Positions 45,429 to 54,063 of a stretch of 64,000 nt of DNA are shown here, in pieces. Position numbers and translations under genes: made by a program. This stretch comes from an uncultured Flavobacteriales bacterium (lineage in GTDB: Bacteria; Bacteroidota; Bacteroidia; Flavobacteriales_G; Salibacteraceae): NCBI GenBank assembly GCA_943788775.1, contig CALSRO010000002.1, positions 248,001 to 312,000 on the forward strand, in the 5' to 3' direction. How positions within the stretch are numbered: the stretch's first letter is position 1; every line of letters begins with the position of its first letter. The notes below the pieces were generated by a model. It worked only from the letters and a program-made list of their open reading frames with translations. It searched no databases and was not told the origin of the DNA.

Positions 45429-48400
45429 AGCAGCTGGACGTGGATACCATTCGAGACTTGATTCGAGATGGAGTATCGTTGATGGTGTTTTTTGGTCATG
45501 GTACAACCAATGGTTTCGATATTAATGTGGATGAACCAAGCCTTTGGGATAACAAGGGAAGATATCCTGTGGTTATGGCGAATAGTTGTTTTTCAGGAAA
45601 CATACACAAACCAAGTACCAGTGTTTTGAGTATTTCGGAGGAATATGTTCTGATTGAAGACCTCGGAGCCATTGCTTTTGTAGCAACACCTGGACTTGGG
45701 AATCCGTATTATTTAGATCGATATACCGAACGACTACATAATCACATTTCAAGTTTAGATTATGGCGAATCCATTGGACAGCAAATGCAACTGACCGCCA
45801 GTTCTAACGCTCCGACCACACTCGGTAGTGAGAGCAACGCTACGCTCTCATCGATTGGAATGTCGCTTGAAATGACGCTGCACGGTGATCCCGCATACAG
45901 AATCAATCCACATTCCAAACCCGAGCTGAGCATCAACGATCCTGTGCTTGGAGCTTCATTCAGATTTGAACCGGAGCTCATTACTACTGATCTCGATTCT
46001 TTCGATGTTCTAGTTGAGGTAACTAATATTGGCAGATCGGTGACACAGGATATTATATTGAACGCCACTCGGTCCTTTCCAACCAGTGGCCAAGATGAAG
46101 TTCAATACAGAACCCTTCCAGGACTTGGTTATAAATCAGAAGTGAGATTCCGATTTGGCATTGATCAAACCAAAGACGTAGGTGAAAATGAGATCTCAAT
46201 CAAAGTGGACTTACCCAATGATAGCATATCGGAGTTCGAGAACTATTCCAACAACGAAATTTCCAGTATTGAATTCTCCATCATAGACGGTGACATCTCT
46301 CCAGTGTATCCGTATAACTTTGGAGTAGTTCCAAATTTCAATGTGACATTGCGTGCCAATACTGGCTATCCATTTGCACCAGAGCGAGAATACTTGATTC
46401 AAATTGACACGACCGACACCTATGACAGTCCGTTTTTCAGTCAAGTTGGAACGCATACGGTGAAGCAATCTGGCGCAGTTGTAGAATGGGATCCTGGATT
46501 GAAAAACATCGGGTTTATTGACAGTACTGTTTTCTTCTGGCGAGTAACTCCATCTGACGATCAAACCAAATGGAGAGAATACAGTTTTCAAGTCGTTGGA
46601 GGAAACCATGGATGGGGACAGGAACACTTTTTCCAACTTAAAGGCAATGATTTTGACTTCTTGAATTACAATCGCAATAACCGAAGGCTCTCCTTCAAAG
46701 AGGCCTCTCGAGAATTATTTGTCAATGTGATTGGAAGCTCGGAAAACGCCCAAGAATTTGATGCAACGTTATTCTCGCTGGATGGACAAGGGGCTCCCCT
46801 TGGTGAACGCAACGTTGAACCCGGAGGTCAGGCAGCCATGGCCATTGTGGTAAATGACACAGTCGATTTAGCTCCTTGGGGAACCTATGGATATCAAAAC
46901 GGACAGTTCTTTAACGAAAACCACCAATTTGGCAATAGCAACAACTACTTGGATGATGGTCAAGATAACCGAGCTCGTCCTGAGTATTTCTTCTCATTTG
47001 AGGTTAGAAAGCCGGCTCAGATGGATTCGATGGTGGCTATGATCACGGATAAAGTGCCCGATGGATTCTACATACTGGCTTACACACTTCGTTTTGCAGA
47101 TTTTGAAAACACCAGCTTCTGGGAAAACGAACATTTTGCAGCCTTTGAAGCCTTAGGAGCTGACAGTATTCGATTTGTCCCAAATAGAAATCCGTACATT
47201 TTCTTTACAAGAAAAGGTTCACCTGAACTAACTGAAGAGGTAGTTGGCAAAGACCCAAGGGAGATTATTAAATTGACATCCAAAGTCCATTCAACCCTGA
47301 AACAAGGCAATGTGCAAAGCCCCGAAATAGGTCCAGCCATGGAATGGGGCTCGTTTCACTTGAATAGAAAGAAATTAGAAGCGAATGGCGACAATGTCCA
47401 AGCCGATGCTATGGGAATTGAACTGACAGGTTCCGAAACAATACACGCTTCTTTGAATACCAATGGTGAGGCCAATCTCGAGCAGGTCAACTCCGATTCT
47501 ACCTTGGATCTCAGATTGAATTATTTCACCAGCGACAATACCAATGGCACTCCGGCTCAATTGAACTCTTGGCATGTGTTGTATGACCCTGCTCCTGATG
47601 CTGCCATCAATCCAATTGCAGGCATTGCCATGCGATCAAAAAAAATAAGCGCTGGCGAAGAGTTTCATTTTGGTGTTGCCTTCCAAAACATATCCGAATA
47701 TGATTTTGATGATATAGAGGTACATTATTGGGTAACCAATAAACAAGGAGATCTGCTTCAATCGGATACATTGAGATACGATCAACTCCTTGCCCGTGAA
47801 GTGATCTTCGATTCTGTTCAAATATTCACAGGAGACTTGACTGGCAGACATACGCTCTGGATGGAAGTTAATCCCAAGGGCGCCAATTGGCACAAAGAAC
47901 AATACGCGTTCAACAATAAGGCATATAGAACATTGACGGTTAATGCCGATAATGTAAACCCACTGTTATACGTAACTTTTGATGGAATTCACATATTGAA
48001 TGGTGATATTATTTCGCCTACTCCTGAAATCGTAATGGAATTGAAGGATGAAAACTCCTATCTATTGATGGATGACACCACTTCATTTGACGTTTATTTG
48101 ACCGATGCAAACCGCGTGCAAGCTCGAGTTCCTTTCATAAAGAACGGGGTTGAACAAATGACCTTTGAACCAGCCACAAGCAAACGAAATAAGGCACGTG
48201 TAATTTATAGACCAGAACAACTTGCAGACGGTGACTACCAATTGAGCGTTATGGGCAGGGACGCAAGCGGCAACAACTCAGGGAATGATGAATATCGCAT
48301 TGAATTTAAGGTGATTAATAAAAGCATGATTACCAATGTGATGAATTACCCAAATCCATTCACCACATCCACTCGATTTGTGTTCACCCTCACTGGTACC

Positions 48401-48673
48401 AAAATTCCAAATGTATTCACCATTCAAATTCTCACCATTACCGGAAAAGTGGTCAGAGAAATTACTAAAGATGAGTTGGGACCCATCAACATTGGTAGGA
48501 ATATCAGCCAATATGCATGGGATGGCACCGATGAGTATGGCGATCGATTAGCCAACGGAGTTTACATGTATCGAGTAATCATGAAGATCAATGGCAAAAG
48601 CATAGACCGATTGGAATCTGATGCGGATCAATACTTTACCAAAGACTTTGGTAAAATGTACTTGTTTAGATAA
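45398..48673 (+). CDS. PorU2-like T9SS sortase, C-terminal part with catalytic residues (broken by frameshift)
   Basis: This is the continuation of the preceding frame. It has no proper start of its own: the first usable codon is a TTG at 45398 within the overlap. It carries the presumed catalytic His (LMVFFGHGTTNGFD) and Cys (VVMANSCFSGN) of the C25 peptidase, then GAIAFVATPGLGNPYYLDRY. Several Ig-like modules follow, and a T9SS C-terminal signal-like domain ends it (VMNYPNPFTTSTRFVFTLTG ... GDRLANGVYMYRVIMKING). At about 1720 residues the repaired protein is longer than classical PorU and fits the group named PorU2. If the frameshift is real, the split product would lack an export signal on the catalytic half. 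Confidence 0.8.
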   Translation: MFSKTTGAVIEQLDVDTIRDLIRDGVSLMVFFGHGTTNGFDINVDEPSLWDNKGRYPVVMANSCFSGNIHKPSTSVLSISEEYVLIEDLGAIAFVATPGLGNPYYLDRYTERLHNHISSLDYGESIGQQMQLTASSNAPTTLGSESNATLSSIGMSLEMTLHGDPAYRINPHSKPELSINDPVLGASFRFEPELITTDLDSFDVLVEVTNIGRSVTQDIILNATRSFPTSGQDEVQYRTLPGLGYKSEVRFRFGIDQTKDVGENEISIKVDLPNDSISEFENYSNNEISSIEFSIIDGDISPVYPYNFGVVPNFNVTLRANTGYPFAPEREYLIQIDTTDTYDSPFFSQVGTHTVKQSGAVVEWDPGLKNIGFIDSTVFFWRVTPSDDQTKWREYSFQVVGGNHGWGQEHFFQLKGNDFDFLNYNRNNRRLSFKEASRELFVNVIGSSENAQEFDATLFSLDGQGAPLGERNVEPGGQAAMAIVVNDTVDLAPWGTYGYQNGQFFNENHQFGNSNNYLDDGQDNRARPEYFFSFEVRKPAQMDSMVAMITDKVPDGFYILAYTLRFADFENTSFWENEHFAAFEALGADSIRFVPNRNPYIFFTRKGSPELTEEVVGKDPREIIKLTSKVHSTLKQGNVQSPEIGPAMEWGSFHLNRKKLEANGDNVQADAMGIELTGSETIHASLNTNGEANLEQVNSDSTLDLRLNYFTSDNTNGTPAQLNSWHVLYDPAPDAAINPIAGIAMRSKKISAGEEFHFGVAFQNISEYDFDDIEVHYWVTNKQGDLLQSDTLRYDQLLAREVIFDSVQIFTGDLTGRHTLWMEVNPKGANWHKEQYAFNNKAYRTLTVNADNVNPLLYVTFDGIHILNGDIISPTPEIVMELKDENSYLLMDDTTSFDVYLTDANRVQARVPFIKNGVEQMTFEPATSKRNKARVIYRPEQLADGDYQLSVMGRDASGNNSGNDEYRIEFKVINKSMITNVMNYPNPFTTSTRFVFTLTGTKIPNVFTIQILTITGKVVREITKDELGPINIGRNISQYAWDGTDEYGDRLANGVYMYRVIMKINGKSIDRLESDADQYFTKDFGKMYLFR

Positions 48674-48678
48674 ATAGG

Positions 48679-49392
48679 CTATTCAACCGACAACTCTGCC
48701 GCGCTCAATTTCGGTTCTTGAATCAAAGACAGGTAAACCTGCACCAAGGTTACTACATCCTTTTCACAGTATTTAACGATGCGCTCTAAGTTCTTTTCTT
48801 CCCAATAGACACTCCCGACTTGGCTGCCATCAATGTCATCTTTCGGAGAAGGGATGCCAAAAACGTGGGCCAACAATTTCAAGGAGGTGAAATTTTTATA
48901 GTCGCCAAATTTCCACATCTGCATGGTGTCTAAGTGTGCTACCTCCCACGGTTTTTTGCCGGTTAAGTCCAGTATTCGCGGCACTTTTATTTGGTTGATA
49001 ATCATCCTTCGCGCTATGTATGGAAAGTCAAACTCTTTTCCATTATGGCCGCAGAGCAAATTATCTGCCCCATTAAAATGCTTTCGTAAGACATCGGCAA
49101 ATTCAGTCAACAAGGCTTTTTCATCATCCCAGTAAAAAGACTTTACTCTGAGCTCTCTTATGGTGCCGCGAGGGTTTATGAATCCCACTGAGATGCATAC
49201 AATACGACCAAATTCTGCATATATGCCCGCTCGTTCATAAACAGACTCCGGCACAACTTCGTCATCTCTGCTGATGGTCCGAGCCTTGTCTCCCCAAAGT
49301 TTTTGGTGTTCTTCTGGAGCATCATCAAAGGATTGATACTGCGGAACTGTTTCAATGTCTAAAAAAAGGATCTTACTTATATCCATGGTCAA
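48679..49392 (-). CDS. 3'-5' exonuclease, DnaQ-like (PolB-exo2 type)
   Basis: The 237-residue protein has the DEDDy exonuclease pattern: ILFLDIETVP (first Asp and Glu), LLCGHNGKEFDFPYIARRMI (second Asp) and RIVKYCEKDVVTLVQVYLS (Tyr-x3-Asp). FGRIVCISVGFINPRGTIRE and DTMQMWKFGDYKNFTSLKLL match the predicted PolB-like exonuclease family. The substrate is unknown, and a DNA-repair or RNA-processing role is possible. Its ATG overlaps the end of the 133-residue gene by 4 bp, and a second ATG lies two codons later. It is the last gene of a three-gene operon and lies 5 bp from the convergent PorU2-like gene. Confidence 0.87.
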   Translation of the reverse strand: MTMDISKILFLDIETVPQYQSFDDAPEEHQKLWGDKARTISRDDEVVPESVYERAGIYAEFGRIVCISVGFINPRGTIRELRVKSFYWDDEKALLTEFADVLRKHFNGADNLLCGHNGKEFDFPYIARRMIINQIKVPRILDLTGKKPWEVAHLDTMQMWKFGDYKNFTSLKLLAHVFGIPSPKDDIDGSQVGSVYWEEKNLERIVKYCEKDVVTLVQVYLSLIQEPKLSAAELSVE

Positions 49393-49790
49393 ATGATTAA
49401 AATTCCTTGATCATCCAATAGCTCGATTTTTGTCAAGTTTTTCTCAAGCAATGTATCTGGCAAAAAGATGAACTTCTTGTCATAAATTTTCCGTCCAATA
49501 TAAAAGCTTACCCAATATTGATTAGCCAAACCAACCAATTCATTGGGCACTACTTCGATAGGCTGTGGTGACTCCGCTTCTACTTTTTCAAAGAAATGTC
49601 TCAGTTCAGAAGTCTTCACTACCTCATCCTTTTGTTTCCCATAACCCTTGGTGGATACTAACACATTGTCAATAGGTTCTTTGAGCATATTCAGCAAACT
49701 GACATGCCAGAAGGTCTGCCCATCGCTTTCTTTGGGAATGGCGCACACCCCAACTCCTTTCACTTTGGGGAAATCAATGTCCTTTTTCAT
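49389..49790 (-). CDS. conserved Bacteroidota protein of unknown function (133 residues)
   Basis: This is a soluble protein of mixed alpha/beta character with no signal peptide: VKGVGVCAIPKESDGQTFWH, VLVSTKGYGKQKDEVVKTSE, LRHFFEKVEAE, NQYWVSFYIGRKIYDKKFIF. I recall similar proteins throughout the Flavobacteriales, sometimes mislabelled as phenylalanyl-tRNA synthetase subunit alpha. Nothing here resembles an aminoacyl-tRNA synthetase. It overlaps both neighbours by 4 bp (hydrolase upstream, exonuclease downstream), so it should be made in coordination with them. Confidence 0.75.
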   Translation of the reverse strand: MKKDIDFPKVKGVGVCAIPKESDGQTFWHVSLLNMLKEPIDNVLVSTKGYGKQKDEVVKTSELRHFFEKVEAESPQPIEVVPNELVGLANQYWVSFYIGRKIYDKKFIFLPDTLLEKNLTKIELLDDQGILII

Positions 49791-50956
49791 TCTTCAATCA
49801 TCCTTAAACCCATAGTGAGGTAATTATACACATCATCTGGGTGTTCTCTTTCAAACGTACCATTGTCTCTTTTGTGTCCCATTCTCACCACGATCAATTC
49901 TTTTTCAGGTACAACCAATACGTACTGACCTTTAATGCCGCGCATGAAAAAGAAGTCGAGGCTCTGATGCTTTCCCATCCACCATTGATAACCATAGGTG
50001 GTGCAGGGACTTCCATCTTTAATCACTGTTCCAGTTGGAGTGATGGAGGCTGCCACATAAGCGCTATCAACAATTTGGTCACCGTTCCATCTTCCGTGAT
50101 TCAAGTACAATTTCCCGATGCGAGCAAAGTCCTTGGCCGTGGCGTTGATACAACAAAACGCCTTTTCCATGCCATCCTCATGATCCAAACTCCAAAGCGC
50201 TTCATGCTCAGCGCCAATTTTACTCCATACATATTCGGAGGCAATGTCAGACAAGGAACTGCGCATAACACCGGATACCAACATGGCTAAAATCTGGGTA
50301 TTACCGCTCTTATATTCATAATAGACTCCTGGTTCTTCTGTCACTTTATAATTGGTCAGTAATAGCTCAAGGTTGTCACCATAATTAGCTCGAGCCGGAA
50401 AGGCAAATGGGTTGATGTAATGCTCATCAAAGTCGATTCCGGAACTCATATTCAGCAGGTGCTTGATGGTCATCTTCTCTCCCAACCCATCGCGATACTG
50501 TGGTAAATAAAAATATACGGGTTTGTCCACACTCTCCAGTTTCCCTTGATCGATGGCCACTCCGACCAGCAATGAAACCACTGACTTTGCCATGGAGAAT
50601 GAATTACTGATGGATTCATCCGTAAAATCTTCCCAATAGGACTCGTGAATAAGCGAATCTCGATGAATGACCACAAACGAGACCGACTCATTTTCTTGGT
50701 GATAATTCTCGTCATCATCGCTCAGATCAAATTCGCCAAATGAATTCGAAATCAGCCAAGGCTGTGGATTTGAAGCATGAATTGCTCGATTTGGCATTTC
50801 TTGATACTCCTGAATACCTGGACCTAATTGACCCTTGAAAACCGTTTTCGCTAAGGTGTTGTAGAGATAGTGATGACCTGTGGTCTCCACAATGAAATGT
50901 AGCAATAACAATGCTGCCATCACCTTCAGACCGATACGCAACCACTTTTTGCTCAT
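49787..50956 (-). CDS. serine hydrolase, beta-lactamase / DD-peptidase family
   Basis: The 389-residue protein has an N-terminal membrane anchor or signal (GLKVMAALLLLHFIVETTGH) and the class C-type fold. The active-site SxxK is in ISNSFSMAKSVVSLLVGVAI (Ser-Met-Ala-Lys), followed by LLNMSSGIDFDEHY and the Tyr motif YEYKSGNTQILAMLV. MRGIKGQYVLVVPEKELIVV takes the usual KTG-equivalent place. Members include esterases and peptidases, and the substrate is unknown. It is the first gene of a three-gene operon coupled by 4-bp overlaps. The -7 box lies 5 nt before its ATG. Confidence 0.87.
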   Translation of the reverse strand: MSKKWLRIGLKVMAALLLLHFIVETTGHHYLYNTLAKTVFKGQLGPGIQEYQEMPNRAIHASNPQPWLISNSFGEFDLSDDDENYHQENESVSFVVIHRDSLIHESYWEDFTDESISNSFSMAKSVVSLLVGVAIDQGKLESVDKPVYFYLPQYRDGLGEKMTIKHLLNMSSGIDFDEHYINPFAFPARANYGDNLELLLTNYKVTEEPGVYYEYKSGNTQILAMLVSGVMRSSLSDIASEYVWSKIGAEHEALWSLDHEDGMEKAFCCINATAKDFARIGKLYLNHGRWNGDQIVDSAYVAASITPTGTVIKDGSPCTTYGYQWWMGKHQSLDFFFMRGIKGQYVLVVPEKELIVVRMGHKRDNGTFEREHPDDVYNYLTMGLRMIEE

Positions 50957-50961
50957 ATGCT

Positions 50962-50969
50962 CAAAAGTA
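50962..50969 (-). promoter_or_regulatory. -7 box TACTTTTG for the serine hydrolase operon
   Basis: A perfect TAnnTTTG match on the minus strand ends 5 nt before ATG 50956. It predicts a near-leaderless mRNA. Confidence 0.55.
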
Positions 50970-51005
50970 GCGAAAGCCGAAATGTGTTTTTATAGATAAG
51001 GAGAT

Positions 51006-51998
51006 CTAAAACTTGGCTAATTCGCCTTTCAACCAATCGATAACATCCACCTCGGTTGAATCTGCACCAATCAAATCAGCCAACTCAACAGACATCCAGT
51101 CTCCTAAGTGGATTAGATATAGTGCTTGTTCGATTTTGGTACTTCCTTTGGCTTGAATAATGTTCAGGTTTGGAGTGTATTTGCGATAAACTACCTCGCT
51201 TAGCTCCATGCGCTTCGCTACTCTTTTATGGTCAAAATTGCTTTTGAGAATAAGCACGGCTAAATCCTTGTTTTCCGTTCTCCAACCCACCAGTTCGTTG
51301 TGGTTCATTTCTGGATAATAATGATGCCAACAAAGCATTTTTGCGTTCTCATTTATTTGCTGTCGCCAACGGGTTCCTACTCCTTCGAGCCAATTTGAAG
51401 AATAGATAATTGGCATGGTTCCATACAGCTTTTGTGCGAGCTCTTTTGCTTTTAATCGAATAGCATCGATGTCCGATTCTATTTTTTCAATAGCCGACTT
51501 CATTTCTGCCTTCCAGCCACCATCAATTAATCCAAAAGCTTCGGACAACCTAAATAATTGAACGATGGAATAGCCAAATGCTGAACGAGGAGGATAACCC
51601 GATGGAATAGTGATGACTGGCCAATTGTTTTCCCCAGCCATTTTCAATAATTTACCTCCCGAAGTGATACAAGCAATTTGTGCTCCAGCACTAATAGCCG
51701 CCTCCAAGGCCTCTAAGGTTTCTTCCGTATTTCCAGAATAGGAACAAGCAATGACTAGCGTATTCTCATCAACGAAGGCTGGAATCGTATAATCCTTGGT
51801 TGCCGAAATGGGTTTGGGACACTTTTCTGCGATCAATTGAGAAAGTATGGTTCCTCCAATTCCAGATCCGCCAAGACCGCAGATAAGGACGTTGTCAAAT
51901 GATCGGGATAGTTTTCCATTAAAACCACCTGCTATTTCAAGGGCTTGCTTCACCTGAGCAGGGAATTCCAGCATCAAATCGTTCATTGATTTACTCAT
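51006..51998 (-). CDS. bifunctional phosphoglucose/phosphomannose isomerase
   Basis: The enzyme interconverts fructose-6-phosphate with glucose-6-phosphate and mannose-6-phosphate. The 330-residue protein has two SIS domains: NVLICGLGGSGIGGTILSQL, then NTLVIACSYSGNTEETLEAL, GGKLLKMAGENNWPVITIPS, GYPPRSAFGYS. EMNHNELVGW and the C-terminal IEQALYLIHLGDWMSVELAD complete the archaeal/bacterial PGI-PMI group. It could supply mannose-6-phosphate for the GDP-mannose route that uses the guanylyltransferase at 25106. It is a single gene on the minus strand, divergent from lysS. Confidence 0.9.
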   Translation of the reverse strand: MSKSMNDLMLEFPAQVKQALEIAGGFNGKLSRSFDNVLICGLGGSGIGGTILSQLIAEKCPKPISATKDYTIPAFVDENTLVIACSYSGNTEETLEALEAAISAGAQIACITSGGKLLKMAGENNWPVITIPSGYPPRSAFGYSIVQLFRLSEAFGLIDGGWKAEMKSAIEKIESDIDAIRLKAKELAQKLYGTMPIIYSSNWLEGVGTRWRQQINENAKMLCWHHYYPEMNHNELVGWRTENKDLAVLILKSNFDHKRVAKRMELSEVVYRKYTPNLNIIQAKGSTKIEQALYLIHLGDWMSVELADLIGADSTEVDVIDWLKGELAKF

Positions 51999-52005
51999 AA
52001 GCGGG

Positions 52006-52013
52006 CAAATATA
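52006..52013 (-). promoter_or_regulatory. -7 box TATATTTG for the PGI/PMI gene
   Basis: A perfect TAnnTTTG match on the minus strand ends 7 nt before ATG 51998. It predicts a leader of about 3 nt. Confidence 0.5.
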
Positions 52014-52077
52014 CGTGGCTTATCTTACGGCTCATTTCCATAAGTTTAAGTATTCATCACGCCATCATTCTTGATTC

Positions 52078-52085
52078 TATCTTTG
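52078..52085 (+). promoter_or_regulatory. -7 box TATCTTTG for lysS
   Basis: A perfect TAnnTTTG match, 26 nt before the lysS ATG, giving a leader of about 22 nt. No clear TTG stands at -33. Confidence 0.5.
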
Positions 52086-52111
52086 CGCCCCAATTTTTAG
52101 CACAGAATTCA

Positions 52112-53629
52112 ATGGCACACGAGTTAAATGATCAGGAGATTGAGCGCAGAGAAGGTCTAAATCACTTGCGCGAACTTGGAATTGACCCTTATCCCGCAGC
52201 GCTCTATCCTGTAGACGCAACAGCGAAAGAAGTTAAGAGCAAATATGCCGATGACGCGGATCGTTGGGAGGTTTGTTTGGCTGGTCGAATGATGAGTAGG
52301 CGGATTATGGGAAAGGCTTCATTTGCCGAAATCATGGACCATACTGGAAGAATCCAAGTCTATGTAAACCGTGATGAAATCTGCTCAGGAGAAGACAAAA
52401 CGATGTATAATGATGTCTTCAAAAAAGTGCTAGACATTGGTGATTTTATTGGAGTGAAAGGCTATGCATTCAAAACCAAAGTAGGCGAAATTTCAGTTCA
52501 CGTCAGCGAGCTTACAGTTTTATCAAAATCTTTAAGACCCCTTCCCATCGTTAAAACGGATGCAGATGGGAATGTTCATGATGGTTTTGCAGATAAGGAG
52601 CAGCGATATCGAATGCGATACCTCGATTTAGTGGTCAATCCACAAGTTAAAAAGGTGTTTGAACAACGCACAAAAATCATGAATTCCATGCGTGAGTTCT
52701 TCAACTCTAAAGGCTACTTAGAAGTGGACACTCCCGTTTTACAACCAATTCCTGGCGGAGCAGCAGCGAGACCGTTTATTACACACCACAACTCTCTGGA
52801 CATGGAAATGTACTTGAGGATTGCGAATGAATTGTACCTGAAGCGACTGATTGTTGGTGGATTTGAAGGCGTTTATGAGTTCTCTAGAAACTTCAGAAAC
52901 GAAGGAATGGATCGCACTCACAATCCAGAGTTCACGGTGATGGAAATCTACGTAGCCTACAAAGACTACGAGTGGATGATGAACTTCACCGAAGAGATGA
53001 TTGAGAAGGCAGTAGTTGATTTACATGGAAAAACAGAAATTCCATTTGGTGAAAACCAGATTAACTTTCAGCGGCCATTCAAAAGAATCACATTCTTAGG
53101 TGCGATTGAAAAGTTCACGGGCACAGATGTTTCGAACATGAGCGAGGATGAAATGCGAGCCTTCTGTAAAACCTTGCACATCGACACCGATGAAAGCATG
53201 GGTAAAGCGAAATTGTTGGATGAAATTTTTGGTGAAAAATGTGAGCCAAATTTCATTCAGCCCACGTTCGTGATGGATTACCCAAAGGAAATGAGTCCAC
53301 TTTGCAAAAAGCACAGAGAAAATCCAGAGTTGACCGAGCGATTTGAGCTGATGGTGAATGGAAAGGAATTGGCTAATGCCTATACCGAGTTAAACGACCC
53401 TATCGATCAACGCGAGCGCTTTGAGGAGCAAATGATGCTGAGCGAAAAGGGTGATGATGAAGCCATGTTCATTGATCAAGATTTTTTAAGGGCGTTGGAA
53501 TACGGCATGCCTCCTACCTCAGGTATGGGAATTGGAATCGATCGATTGGTGATGTTTTTGACGAATCAACCTTCCATTCAGGACGTTTTACTTTTCCCAC
53601 AAATGCGACCGGACCGGGAGCATTCATGA
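52112..53629 (+). CDS. lysS: lysyl-tRNA synthetase, class II
   Basis: The enzyme charges tRNA-Lys. The 505-residue protein has the OB-fold anticodon-binding domain first (VCLAGRMMSRRIMGKASFAE, DHTGRIQVYVNRDE). Class II motif 1 is at GYLEVDTPVLQPIPGGAAAR, motif 2 at YEFSRNFRNEGMDRTHNPEF followed by TVMEIYVAYKDY, and motif 3 at GMGIGIDRLVMFLTNQPSIQ. It ends LLFPQMRPDREHS. Length and motif order are normal, and no editing or extra domain is present. Divergent from the isomerase gene. Confidence 0.97.
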   Translation: MAHELNDQEIERREGLNHLRELGIDPYPAALYPVDATAKEVKSKYADDADRWEVCLAGRMMSRRIMGKASFAEIMDHTGRIQVYVNRDEICSGEDKTMYNDVFKKVLDIGDFIGVKGYAFKTKVGEISVHVSELTVLSKSLRPLPIVKTDADGNVHDGFADKEQRYRMRYLDLVVNPQVKKVFEQRTKIMNSMREFFNSKGYLEVDTPVLQPIPGGAAARPFITHHNSLDMEMYLRIANELYLKRLIVGGFEGVYEFSRNFRNEGMDRTHNPEFTVMEIYVAYKDYEWMMNFTEEMIEKAVVDLHGKTEIPFGENQINFQRPFKRITFLGAIEKFTGTDVSNMSEDEMRAFCKTLHIDTDESMGKAKLLDEIFGEKCEPNFIQPTFVMDYPKEMSPLCKKHRENPELTERFELMVNGKELANAYTELNDPIDQRERFEEQMMLSEKGDDEAMFIDQDFLRALEYGMPPTSGMGIGIDRLVMFLTNQPSIQDVLLFPQMRPDREHS

Positions 53630-53697
53630 GCACCCATAAAATAAACAACTTGCGAACTAAATGAGGCCAGAACGTGAAGTTGACTGAAAATTGAACT

Positions 53698-54063
53698 TTG
53701 GAAGTAGAAGAAATTCGTCTGGCGTTGGTTGACATACTAATCGCGAAAATTCCACCGCTTCGAACTAAAGGAAACGGCCAAACTGGTCAAGTATTTGAGG
53801 GTACGAAGCCCGCCATGCAAGGAAAACAGAAGGTAGATGGATATTACTTTGCTAGTATTGTTCCAAAGCCGAAGGATTGCCGTCTTTACTTCTTCCCAAT
53901 TTATACTCATGCCGATCATTTCAAATTATCTCCAGAATTAAAGAAACAGTTGAAGGGAAAAAGCTGTTTTCATATTAAAAAGCTGACCCCTGAATTGAAG
54001 ATAGAAATCAATAATATGATTGATCAAGGGATACAACTGTATGAAAAAGACGGATTGATTTAA
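53698..54063 (+). CDS. DUF1801-like protein
   Basis: The 121-residue soluble protein has a pattern resembling the YdhG/DUF1801 group: PALQG-like KPAMQGKQKVDGYYFASIVP, FFPIYTHADHFKLSPELKKQ, GKSCFHIKKLTPELKIEINN. The function of the group is unknown. The only available start is TTG at 53698, because an in-frame TGA lies two codons upstream. The TTG lies at the end of a box-like sequence (GAACTTTG), so transcription probably comes from upstream of lysS or the true start is unusual. It is convergent with the PrsW-like gene (4-bp overlap). Confidence 0.65.
   Translation: MEVEEIRLALVDILIAKIPPLRTKGNGQTGQVFEGTKPAMQGKQKVDGYYFASIVPKPKDCRLYFFPIYTHADHFKLSPELKKQLKGKSCFHIKKLTPELKIEINNMIDQGIQLYEKDGLI

Noticed and set aside
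53661-53687. A short frame reading MRPEREVD just after lysS, similar to the lysS C-terminus (MRPDREHS).
   Set aside because: Only five or six residues match, and the sequence before them does not. A partial duplication is possible but chance similarity is enough to explain it.
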